10,305 nucleotides of DNA from Clavulina sp. PMI_390 (GCA_015039315.1 WIDE01000323.1:1-10305), one strand, 5' to 3'. Counted from the stretch's first letter, positions 1 to 8,634 are shown. Numbers and translations are program-made. The notes: generated by a model not told the origin, from the letters alone.

Positions 1-750
1 GCACACCAATACTGAGCTTCAGTTTGGTTTCTGACCAGATGTTGTAGGTCCTTTTTGACACTCTTGATTCTGGAGTCATGTTTGAGGTGGAAAACTGTCA
101 TGGATCTGCTATGGGCAAAGCCATATTCTCCCTATTGCCTGAAAATCAGTATCTCATCCACAGAACAGTAATAGAAGAATATGACAGTAGAACAAACAAA
201 TATCAACAAATAAAGTACATAGGCTGATACAAAAAGAAAACTAGAATCGGAATGTATTTCTTCCATTCATGTAGCTTCAAAATTGGCAAAGATATAGGCA
301 AATACTGAAGCTCTGGGGATTTACAGTGTGGCTGATGCTGAGGAGGACATCTCATGCATACAGCAGAATTTGTTAGATAGAGACAATGATTACTGAAAAC
401 TTAGCCAGTAATGTTTGTAGTGACCTAACTTGTAGCAGTGACTTGACCTTGATCTTAGCATGCTATGTATATGTCCATGCCTATCCTCCCTCATTTGTAT
501 ACAGTATAGAACCATTACCTTAGGCTTTTGGGGCTTTTATTGACACAAGGTAGTCATATAAGAGCCAATGGTCCTGAACATACTCTAAAGAGACTTGCAA
601 ACATCAGTAGTAGGTCAATATCACAACTAGACAAACAGATATAAACAAATGAAATGACCACACTAATAGAGAAAAAATACCCGATTAGGAATATATTTTT
701 TCCATTCTTGTAGCCTCAAAATTGGTGAAGATATAGGCTAAATACTGTGG
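1..750. other. AT-rich intergenic region without a recognisable gene
   Basis: No open frame of useful length and no recognisable protein is seen on either strand. The sequence is AT-rich compared with the gene regions to its right. Its main internal structure is a diverged direct repeat (listed separately). I found no terminal inverted repeats, reverse transcriptase or transposase motifs, so I cannot assign it to a transposon family. It lies downstream (3') of the first NLR gene, which is on the minus strand. Confidence 0.6.
164..320 (+). repeat. Diverged direct repeat, left copy
   Basis: This stretch resembles 603-760 in the same orientation at a constant offset of 439 nt. Shared landmarks are CAGTA-TAG-AATAT near 166, ACAAAC near 192, CCATTC at 263 followed by GTAGC-TCAAAATTGG, and GATATAGGC. 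The offset is the same at the start and middle of the alignment, so there are few indels. The similarity fades left of about 164. Its right end carries CTCTGGGGATTTACA, a single unit-like sequence similar to the 20-nt units that are multiplied in the right copy. Confidence 0.6.
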
Positions 751-760
751 CTCCGGGTAA
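603..760 (+). repeat. Diverged direct repeat, right copy
   Basis: This is the partner of 164-320. It carries the same order of landmarks: ACAAAC at 631, CCATTC at 702, GTAGCCTCAAAATTGG and GATATAGGC. It runs straight into the 20-nt tandem array that starts at 751. A segmental duplication, or two copies of an unclassified element, would both explain it. No coding potential is visible. Confidence 0.6.
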
Positions 761-851
761 TTACACCCCCCTCCGGGTAACAATTACCCCCTCCGGGGAA
801 CAATCACCTCCTCCGGGGAAGTAAGCCAAATCTCCGGGGAACAACTATACA
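751..851 (+). repeat. Five-unit 20-nt tandem repeat beginning CTCCGGG
   Basis: Units start at 751, 771, 791, 811 and 832. Each begins CTCCGGGT or CTCCGGGG and continues with AA and a variable A/C-rich tail. Four units are exactly 20 nt and the fourth is 21 nt. The array is degenerate, with units 2 and 3 closest to each other. It sits at the end of the right-hand direct repeat, whose left partner has only one such unit (around 312), so the array probably expanded locally by slippage or unequal exchange. It is not a CRISPR: units are short, without spacers, in a eukaryotic sequence. Confidence 0.85.
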
Positions 852-857
852 CGCATA

Positions 858-1040
858 TCAGTGCTTCATGCCTGCAGTGGATGGAGTCAATTCATAGCTA
901 AGGTGGTTGTGAGGCGCAAAGTGTTCAGCGGATGTGGTGGCATCATTTTGAATAATCTCCACACGCGCACACTCCTGGTAAAGCCAGCGCATACTAACCG
1001 CGCATACTGGTAATGTCCTCTGTTCTGAGGGGAAAGGCAA
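858..1040 (-). other. Short open frame of unknown status
   Basis: A 60-codon minus-strand frame lies just downstream of the first NLR gene. The middle part, from about 990 to 890, has an even, coding-like composition with the block RWLYQECARVEIIQND. The sequence GCGGTTAG just upstream (minus sense) could be a splice acceptor. I do not recognise the peptide. It could be a remnant exon of a lost neighbour or chance. No start context or partner exon supports it as a gene. Confidence 0.15.
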
Positions 1041-1058
1041 AAAAAAAACTGCTGACTA

Positions 1059-1083
1059 CCTTCCTTCCTTCCTTCCTTCCCTT
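1059..1083. repeat. (CCTT)n microsatellite
   Basis: Five CCTT units are followed by CCC and lie only about 15 nt beyond the stop codon of the first NLR gene, so probably within its 3' untranslated region, where the minus sense reads (AAGG)n. A run of ten A residues at 1039-1048 lies close by, reading as a T run in the minus sense. Both tracts are likely length-variable between strains. Confidence 0.9.
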
Positions 1084-1096
1084 GTTTCCCTAGATT

Positions 1097-4000
1097 TCAA
1101 TACTTCTGCAGTTTTGCACCATGTTGTTTGAGGAGCTCGTAGATATGCTCCCGCCTGACATGAGAGTCTTGAATGGCGCGCATATATATATCATTGTCTT
1201 TGGACCACCACCTTTTTCGTCCACGGCGCTCCAGTGCACAATCAAGAGGCCCCTTCCCATCTTCATTGCACATGTTGGGGTCTACGTGAAGGTCCAGAAG
1301 GGTTTGGACACATTCTACAGACTCCCGTTCCACTGCCACATGCAAGGCAAGACCAGCATCAGAATCAAGGCCATATTGGTTTGCAAATGTGGTGACAATT
1401 GCCGCATCCAAGTTTTCTATGGCATAATGAGTGGCGAGTTCAAGCAGACCTGGCTGTGGGGATGCGCCATGCTCTATGAGCAGTCTTGCATTCCTGAATT
1501 TTTGGTCCCAGCGGCGTGAAGCATCATCCAATAATTGTTTGAGAAGCGTTTTCCCCTTGGGATCTCGGGTGGAGAGAATATCTCTTGGATTTGGGGCAAT
1601 GCTTAAGAGAGTTTGTAAGGCTTCCGAAGAACCCTGAATGAATAGAAGCCACTCAATGCTGGCGGGCCAAATAACCTTCTTCAGTCTGGCACCTTGGCCG
1701 TCAGCTGACATAACCCCTCTACCATAGACCATATGACTAGCAACATCCTTAACGAATAAAAATTCAAAAATAGTCCGCTTGCTCGACTTTGGGCCAACAT
1801 GCTGGACGACCCATGACTCATTGCCTTCCAGGAGGATTTTTGCCATAGCCATGTCCCCTATGACCAAGGCATAGCAGAGAGGAGTCCACTCGAGTGTATC
1901 ATGGGTGTTTTGTATGGCTGTGTCTGGATCCCTGCGTTTGGTAGGATCGTCAAGGGCAATAAGGCGTCTCACATCGCGTTGCGAGCCAATGCGGACTGCC
2001 CAGTGGATTGGTTGATCTTGACCGGCTGGTCCATTGCCTTCTTTGTCAGGCGCCGATGCCTTAAACAAGATGGAGTTTCTTCGGGCTACCCAATCATTGA
2101 AGGAAGGCGAGTCCGGGGTAAGAAAGTGGCCCAGCGCAGAGGCAATTAGTGGGGACTCCGGCAACTGGCAGGCCAATCTCGCGTGTTTGAACCACTGCTC
2201 ATCACTGTGCTTCCCAATCAATGGAAGATGCTCGCGATTCTTACTGTCCAGAGCACTCAACAAGATAAAGACCCAGGTTGCATTTGCTTGTTCCAGTGAC
2301 GTGCCATATACCGCCAGCATATCATTTGAGATTTGGGCTGTTGGGCCTCGCAATAGGCTCTGCGGGTGTGAGAAGAGATACTCTTGAACTGTGAAGTGGA
2401 TGAAACCGATTTCATCATTTGGTCCAAGCCTAAGGAAATGGGGGAGTAGCCTGAGAACGTCTAGGGTCTCCCTCTCTCCTGGTGGGGCTTCTTCTGAAGA
2501 CTTTGTCGTAACACCATCGCCCAGGTAGAGGCAAGGCGATTTTTTTTCCATGGAGTCAAAATCAAAGAGAAAGATGTCCTCAATCTCTCGTGGCTTGAGG
2601 GGTAGTGGAGCAGAAATGATGCATTCAAGGATCGCGCGAACACTAGCCTGACGTCCTGGATCAATGTCTGCCAGCATACGAGCATACGTTTCCCCGAGGG
2701 TAGGAGGCAGTTGTAGCATTATCTTGCGAGCATCATTCATAGGGCACCCTACGAGCCGTCGAAGCTGGAGTTCAACCCAAATGAACCTATCAAGGCTCAG
2801 ATTCAGCTTGAAGCCAAAATATTGAGCATTAGTACCAGAAAAGAACGTACATGGATCCAGACTTCGCATGCAACTCTTCTGCGACCTTTTTTTTGAAGGC
2901 TTTACTCCAGCCCAGTCGTTTGAACTTTAAGCTTTCAAGCTCAGTATCAATAAATTCTTTGAGAGTTTCGAGATGCTCTTGACGGTTCCCCAATAGGAGC
3001 CGATGAGTGACCAAAGCGACACCGCCGTCATCAGAGGCTAGGAGAGCATCCTCAATATCAGGCTCAGGACGACTAGTGACAAAAATCTGAAGGCTCCCGC
3101 TTCCTGGAGGCCGTTTCTTGGAGAGAGCTTGAAGCCATGGAAGAAGAGACAGTTCACGCTCCCTCTGCCAACACTCGTCGAGTGCGTCAATAGCAAGAAT
3201 TTTCGCTTCCGGTGTGTTTAGCATAGAGTCCAGCAACGTTTCAAGATCGCCTTCCGATGCATTGAGCGAACGCTTCTCAAATGATTGAAGAAGATCCCTG
3301 CACCCAGGCGAACTCTTGCCCAAGCTGTTCACCAGGGAAGCGAGGAATTTCTGATGGTTTTGTTTTTCTGGATCCCTGTAATCGAAATAAAAGAATGCCA
3401 GAGCGGTGGATGAGGTAGACTTATTTGACTTGAGGTAGTCAACGACCCAAGAGCTTTAGAAGTAATATGAGCGAGCCCCAATTTAAGAAAACGAAACAGA
3501 CGCACAATAGGACGCTTTTTCCAACGCCAGCTACGAGCCCAGGATGTCAATATTCAAGTAGGCTAGAGTTTCAAAAGTACGTACCATTTGCCGAGACCCA
3601 AAAGAAACCATTCGGAGTGTCAAGCCACTCTTTGAACTCAGGGAGATCAAGAACCCACTGGCCATGGTGGGGTACGGCGCGAGCCTGCTTTCTTCGCTCC
3701 TCTTGGTTCTTGTTCGCATCGGGTGCTGAGACCCATGCCTTCATACTGTCTTCGTCTGAAAAGTAGTTAGCGTCTTGCCATCAGTAAAATGACAGCAGAA
3801 GCATACCCTGCTTGGCCTGCATTATGGTCATCTTATTATCGCCTACGTCACACAAAGGGAGCTATTTATCTGTATCAGGTCGTGTGACTGTGAGGTCTGC
3901 TTACTCTTCATAGCATATGCCAATCCTTCCGTAGCCGTTGTTTCATGTATGCGATTTCCTATAGTTTTGAGCTTCGCAACAGCATCTTCAACTTCTTTAT

Positions 4001-4782
4001 TCCTGGTAGCAGCCGAGATGAGGTCGCCTACACGAACCAATACATGTTAGAGTATAGCTTGGATGAGATCTCGCTCTCTCGACTCACGACTGCGAGTAAA
4101 CCAAACCTTGATCCCGGATTTCCGACTAGCATCCTTGCGTACAGCATCGCTGTACTTGATATAAAATCCAAGGATAAGGAGGACTTGTGACAGTGCCTCG
4201 ACGTAGAGCTTGCGAAGGGCAGGTGTGACGGCATCTGCACCGGAGAGAATCTGAAGATGGGAGAAAATATCGCCTATTTGCTTAAGCACCTCAGTGAGGT
4301 TATCATATACTTGAGAAACGCCATCGATTGCCTATGATGAAGAGCTGAGGTTAGCACCCGTGTGTCGGAGGTGATAGTCGTTACTGGCCTTGAGCAAGTT
4401 GGCAACTGCTACGAATATCGCCTTTCCTGCGGGTACGCCAACCTAGGGGAGCTTTAAAGAGAACGAATAACTTTCGAATAGTTCCAGCACTTACAAACGA
4501 TACGACCTCCCCCACAGGCTCAACGATCGCATTCAACCAGTTAAGGAGGGGCTTGAATGCCTTACGGACAGACTCTCCTTTCTTGCGGAATGTTTTGAGG
4601 CTAGTGCCGTATTCAGCCAGCACAGCTTCGATCTTATCCATCGAGGCACCACTATCAAACGCATTGGCGAGTCTTTTGTCGTTTAACTTTGTCTTAGAGG
4701 ATTCCTCAAAATCGGATACAGCGTCCTTCCAAATGTTTTGCAGCTCAGCATCATGACCTGGAGCAGGTGTAGCTGTTGACAT
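1097..4782 (-). CDS. Fungal NOD-like receptor (STAND): Goodbye-like, NACHT and ankyrin-like domains
   Basis: Probable cytosolic nucleotide-switch receptor. Hand-built exons: 4782-4495, 4442-4389, 4331-4088, 4027-3905, 3842-3807, 3755-3585, 3530-3506, 3453-2851, 2786-1097. They total 3234 nt, giving 1077 residues in one frame. Residues 14-130 resemble the fungal STAND Goodbye domain. Residues 196-300 are a linker ending in a W-V-L-(x)n-F-K-E-W block. NACHT spans about 300-465: Walker A ANAGVGKS 304-311, split across exons 6 and 7; Walker B ILAIDALDEC 399-408; FVTSRPEP 438-445. MFIWVELQLRRL (515-526), LPPTLGETYARML and FIHFTVQEYL form the winged-helix part. Ankyrin-like repeats lie near 772-795, 814-837 and 993-1074. 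The ATG at 4782 has A at -3 and lies 13 codons before the domain; an in-frame ATG at 4908 would add 42 residues but has poor context. The Walker A first glycine is alanine, and intron 2 needs a GC donor. The specific ligand is unknown. Confidence 0.85.
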
Positions 4783-5294
4783 GATGATGGGAGAGTCGAT
4801 ATTGTTTGACGCGGAAAGGGCACGACTGGATGTTGTGGGCTCGTGGGAATCACAGGCTGTCCGCCGCATGTCCAACACGCGGCTGGAGACATTAGGAACG
4901 AGGCTCATTCATCTCACAAGCTATCATTGATCCCTAATTTTACGGTATATGAAATGGAGTGGTGTAACCTTGAGCCGGGGCTATATTTGGCTTCGATAGT
5001 CACTGGAGGGCAAGCGCTGATGGGGGCGCGAGAGCAAATGGGGCGTGATGGACTTTGACGTTGAAATAAGGCAGTCGCCCGGCGAAAATAGATGCTAAAC
5101 AAGTTTTGAGACCTCTTCATATCAGTTTTGACCAAGCTCCTTGGCAATTTACATGATTGATGCTCGGCCCCCGAGTCAGACACAGAGAAAACTCTGCGCA
5201 CCTCCGGCCCCGGCTCTCCACGACCTATCGCCTTTACGATGAGCTATATGACCTTATATGATGATCCACATGTTATATATCAGGGGTGGCCCTA
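4783..5294. other. Intergenic region upstream of the first NLR gene
   Basis: This should hold the NLR promoter and 5' untranslated region. In minus sense a TATA-like CATATACC lies near 4945, about 35 nt upstream of the alternative ATG at 4908 and 160 nt upstream of the preferred ATG at 4782. Another TATATAT stretch is at about 5273-5280. Short frames on both strands here look like chance. No conserved element is recognised. Confidence 0.35.
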
Positions 5295-5650
5295 CTACCA
5301 AATTGGGGCGTCGTTGTTGGGCCAGTTTGTGACAAATGATGTGGAGATGGCGGCTACCTGGTATGTACGGAATGATGCCCAGTCGTAGAAGCGCTCAAAA
5401 GGACCAGAAGGGTGAAGCTCAACGACAGAAGCAGCCAGAATGGAGCTCCACGTTCCGATCGGGCCATTTTCGTCTGGGTTATTATCACGCCGCTCCGTAG
5501 GTGAAGGATTCACCAGCTTTTTATCGAGGTGGCAATTCTGTGATTGATAGAAGAATGCTATTCGGGATCCATGTAATTTTGTTTCCAGCTGTGATATGAT
5601 TGCCGACGGCCAACAGCGCTTGCCAGGTCTGGTCGTCGTGAGGCGTTAGT
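5295..5650 (-). pseudogene. Unidentified coding-like remnant
   Basis: Two minus-strand frames look coding. From about 5640 to 5524 the reading contains TWQALLAVGNHITAGNKITW, then an in-frame TAA (5521-5523), then KAGESFTYGAA up to 5488 and further stops. From about 5513 to 5295 the next frame carries GPIGTWSSILAASVVELH and FERFYDWASFRTYQ and ends at a stop. A frame change between the two would join them into one decayed gene. CTAACGCC..CCAG just upstream of the first stretch could be a branch site and splice acceptor, at about 5630-5650. I do not recognise the family. The opposite strand also reads openly from 5595 to 5786, so strand and status are uncertain. Confidence 0.3.
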
Positions 5651-5786
5651 TATTCGTCGAGCGGTCGATGAGGTCGTGCAGGAGGTTGAACAGGACTCGT
5701 TTGAGGGCTTTTGGATGGATTCAGCAAAAGCCATAACAAAGTGGTGTCGACGAACACGGCTGTTCGAGCTCGTCTGGATTCAGTAA
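5595..5786 (+). other. Plus-strand open frame without a start codon, unidentified
   Basis: An open frame of about 63 codons runs from after a TGA at 5592 to TAA at 5784. It includes RRAVDEVVQEVEQDSFEGFW and ITKWCRRTRLFELVWIQ. It is preceded by an acceptor-like TTTCCAG ending at 5588, and its end overlaps a strong donor-like GTAAGC at 5783. It could therefore be an exon, but the TGA follows the acceptor directly in this frame. It is antisense to the remnant at 5295-5650 for part of its length, so at most one of the two is likely real. The family is not recognised. Confidence 0.15.
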
Positions 5787-5845
5787 GCCAAGATGCGACC
5801 CAAGATTCAGAGACACCTATGTCAAGCTCTGCTATTCGCATCCCT

Positions 5846-5853
5846 CATATAAG
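5846..5853 (+). promoter_or_regulatory. TATA-like box upstream of the PEBP-like locus
   Basis: CATATAAG lies 40 nt before the ATG of the signal-peptide exon at 5893, a reasonable place for a fungal core promoter with a short leader. There is no transcript evidence, and the gene behind it is decayed. Confidence 0.25.
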
Positions 5854-5892
5854 CGAGGGCCATGCTAGCCGCGTCCTACATCACAGGCAGCC

Positions 5893-6847
5893 ATGTTCTC
5901 GTTCTCTCCTTGTTGATGCCTGGCATTGGTGTCGTCTCAGCCGTGGTCAGCTCGTTGGACGCCGCGGGTAGGTAGATGCTCGCCTTACAAGTCCCCTTGG
6001 TTGCTAACATCTCATGACTCTTCGCATCGCTTCGTTGTAGGCTGGAGATCTTTCGTCAACCACATCCTGACCCTTTGGGCCTCGCTGTTGTCAAGCAGCC
6101 GTTCACCGGCGCCAGGGACATCCCCGTTCGTGTAGCTCACTCCTCCTTGGTTTCGTTACTCGCGCTCGCGAGTACGTGGATACCCAAATGCCTACCTTTC
6201 AGTCTACGTTTCTCGGACATGATCCCATCGTTCAGCCGTGCTGGGCTACACCCTACCGACGTCAACTCTGCTACTCCGGTGCATACGTTCGGGGCCTAGC
6301 CATACTAGGCTGACGACCTCCCTCCTCGCATTCCCCTACTGTGCCATATCTCTCGCTCCTAGCTCCGATGGAGAGGCTGTCCTAGAGTCCAAGACTCGAA
6401 GGTCCCGACCGCCGCCATTGCATCAAACAGCACAGAGTTTTCTTGATGCCCTAGCCTCGGAGACATCCCTTCACCGCCAGAAGGTATGCTCTCGTCGTCT
6501 TCGACGGAAACTATGTCGTCTCCCCTCGAATCTGTGAGGTAATGTTCTCCATCGGCGCACGCAATCGAGTTGACCTTTCTTTTATATAAGATTTGCTAAC
6601 ACTTGGCCTCCGGTATCTCTAGCACAACTCCCCGGTAAGCCATCATGCCCTCACTCAGTTGCGCCGCCTACTTCCCGCATTCACGCACTTAGCGTCTTCA
6701 ATCCCTCTAGTGGAGTCTCCGACACCTCAGTAGCGGCGACTCCGTTCACGGGGCCAGGGTAAGCCGCAGTACACTAGAATGGCTCCCGATAGCTCAACTG
6801 ACATATGCTTGAATTGGCGTGTGTAGCCGTGCTTCCGGCTCTGACCT
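5893..6847 (+). pseudogene. Secreted PEBP-like protein gene, copy A, decayed and 3'-truncated
   Basis: Intact relatives are extracellular phosphatidylethanolamine-binding-like proteins. The ATG at 5893 starts MFSFS; after one missing base a signal-like LLMPGIGVVSAVVSS follows, then a donor GTAGGT at 5968 and acceptor at 6040. Further parts align with copy B: KQPFTGARDIP (6096-6125), DMIPSFSRAGLHPTD (from 6216), SDGEAVLES (from 6364), YALVVFDGNYVVSP (about 6483-6525), and the exon ending ATPFTGPG at 6758. Damage: the signal frame is shifted; the acceptor before 6216 reads CG instead of AG; donors corresponding to copy B's 7044 and 7191 read GC and CA. The last exon keeps only RASGSD (6826-6843) before running into copy B, so the ligand-site HRY block and the C-terminal half are absent. 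It cannot make the full protein. Confidence 0.6.
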
Positions 6848-8045
6848 TCAAGCAGCAGTTCATCAACGCCAAGATTGTTCCTGTTCGTGTGGCTCACTTT
6901 ACATCACCCTTTCACCTGGGCTCACTGACGCGTTTTCGGGTACTAGTATTGTTTTGAGTTCTCTTTGTCTGTTCTTAGGACGTGATTCCCTCGTTCAGCC
7001 CCACTGGACTGCTCACCGTCAACTTCAACTCCACCACCCCGATGTATGTATGCCTAGAGCCTTTATCAGATCATTTCTGACATTTTTTTAATTACGCCGC
7101 ATCCGCTCGCCTCCAGCTCTGATGGAGAGCCTGTCCCAGAGTCGGAACCCCAGAAGCTCCCCATCATCACCGTAGCTGGTATTACGAACAGTGCGTCAAC
7201 TATTAGGGACCTTGCCTCATACCAATTCATTAGCCACTGGAAAGTACACCCTCATCATGATTGACGGAACTACGTCGGCTCCTCCAATCCCTCTAGCAAT
7301 ATTCATATGTTGGGTTATGGATAACAAAGCAACACTGCTCATGCTTGATGTTGGCTAGGTCTCAATCTCCACTACCTCCAGAACAATGTTGGTACGTTCT
7401 AATCCCTTCTTCCCGTGGTATTGTCTACTCTCAAAAGTCCTCGTACTCATCCGACTCCATATTGACTGATTCCTCTGGCGGCATCTCCAACACATCAGCT
7501 GCCACGATTCCCTTCGCGGGACCAGCATGAGTTGTAGTACCCTGGAATAGGTCGTGATCGCTCAACTGATACATGGTTCATTATTTGGGTAGTCCTGCCT
7601 CCGGCTCTGGCCCTCACCGTTACACCATCTCGCTGTTCCAGCAGCCTTCCAACTTCACTGGCCCATCCTCTCCAGCTGCTAACTCTGGTGTCCACATGGT
7701 CGAGTGAGCACTGTGCACATGTATTTTAACCTCGCTCTCATCATCATCATTAAACTTCTTTTCAGTCTTGCGACATACGTGGCTGCTGCTGGCCTCACTG
7801 GTCCCTTCGTCGGTATGTACTTTACCGTCAAGGTTAGCATTGCTACTGTCTCTGTCGAGAGCACCAGCGCCGTGAACACCGCGACTCTCTCCGTCATGAC
7901 ATCCTCTGGTGCCAGCTACACCGGCACTGGCTCGTCTTCTTCCTCTACCACCACACAGTCTAAGAGTGGCGTCATGAAGGTCGGCCCTGCTGCTATTGGT
8001 GGCTCGATCATGGGCCTGTTGGGAATGGCTGCTCTCCTTGCGTAA
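6848..8045 (+). pseudogene. Secreted PEBP-like protein gene, copy B, 5'-truncated, with GPI-type tail
   Basis: Deduced exons: 6848-6882 (KQQFINAKIVP), 6979-7043 (DVIPSFSPTGLLTVNFN), 7117-7190 (SDGEPVPESEPQ, ITVAGIT), 7234-7313 (TGKYTLIMIDGTTSAPP), 7359-7387 (LNLHYLQNN), 7438-7526, 7593-7703 and 7766-8045. Exon 7593-7703 has SGSGPHRYTISLFQQPSNFT, the GxHRY and FxxP hallmark of PEBP proteins. The last has LATYVAAAGLTGPFVGMYF, then a Ser/Thr-rich stretch and a hydrophobic end, AAIGGSIMGLLGMAALLA, as in GPI-anchored proteins. The signal peptide and start exon are missing. The donor after 7526 reads AT where copy A has GT, and exon 7234-7313 appears one base short near 7285. Relatives act outside the cell or at its surface; their ligand in fungi is not known. 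A shorter product from the 3' exons is possible but unproven. Confidence 0.6.
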
Positions 8046-8634
8046 GGTGACTGCCTCTCAATAGCTTGTTCTCTCGCTCATGAAACGGGGCTACTGTTAT
8101 CGTTTCTTCTGCACGGATCCCCTCAATAGAGTGTCTACTATCATGCTTGTGTTCGGACTCCCTGGTATTACTTCGGCTAATCAATTGTGATTGACTGGCG
8201 ATCCGTGTGCGCTAGAATATCGAGCTTGAGTTCACACGAGGTAACTCTACTTTGAAGTTGTTTCAGTATGCTGCCTTCCATATCGACTTTGAGAAACACC
8301 CAATCTCGCAAGTTCACGTCGACAATATTCATATACAAAGCAAGTAGACGATTTCTTCTCAGTACAACGGCTACATACCCTATTAAATCGCAAGCCGCCT
8401 ATAAGTTGATCAATACAACCTCGGCAGCTATACATTTGGTGTTTGACCCCATCATCAGCTCAAATTCTACTGCAGGGGCTGCAAACCAACTCGTGAGCCA
8501 CCCCAAATTTCAGAATAATTCTTCCGTGTTTACATGGATTGCCAGATATATCAGTGAACCTAACAATACTACAAAGGCTTTGCACCAAACATGCTTGATT
8601 CATGAAGGCATAGAGCAAGAAATATGCCAATTCG
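8046..8634. other. Intergenic region between PEBP-like copy B and the second NLR gene
   Basis: The genes on either side converge here, so this should hold both 3' untranslated regions. A 148-codon plus-strand frame (8268-8714) runs through it into the antisense of the NLR end. Its predicted peptide is Asn/Ser/Thr-rich with no recognised domain, and I treat it as chance. No RNA gene or transposon signature is seen. Confidence 0.4.

Noticed and set aside
751..851. CRISPR-like array
   Set aside because: Units are contiguous 20-nt repeats without spacers and the window is eukaryotic.
1121..2387. Plus-strand open frames of 68 to 132 codons opposite the first NLR gene
   Set aside because: They are antisense to the long ankyrin-region exon, overlap each other in different frames and show no domain; the same shadows recur opposite the second NLR.
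2461..2685. Second minus-strand frame of 74 codons within the large NLR exon
   Set aside because: It is an out-of-frame shadow of the winged-helix coding region, which is strongly conserved with the second copy in the main frame.
1097..2786. Highly identical internal repeats typical of hypervariable NLR sensors (WD40, TPR or ANK with near-identical units)
   Set aside because: The ankyrin-like units are degenerate and differ from each other, so the classic repeat-shuffling class is not supported here.
2787..2850. Continuous reading MRSLDPCTFFSGTNAQYFGF as the start of a separate protein ending at 1097
   Set aside because: This stretch is intron: GTACGT donor, a TACTAAT-like branch site and a TTGATAG acceptor. 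Removing it joins M515 to FIWVELQ and continues the NACHT protein in frame.
4783..4908. N-terminal extension of the NLR from the in-frame ATG at 4908
   Set aside because: The frame is open, but the ATG has T at -3 and the extra 42 residues are low in recognisable structure. The ATG at 4782 has A at -3 and the usual short lead into the domain. Kept only as an alternative.
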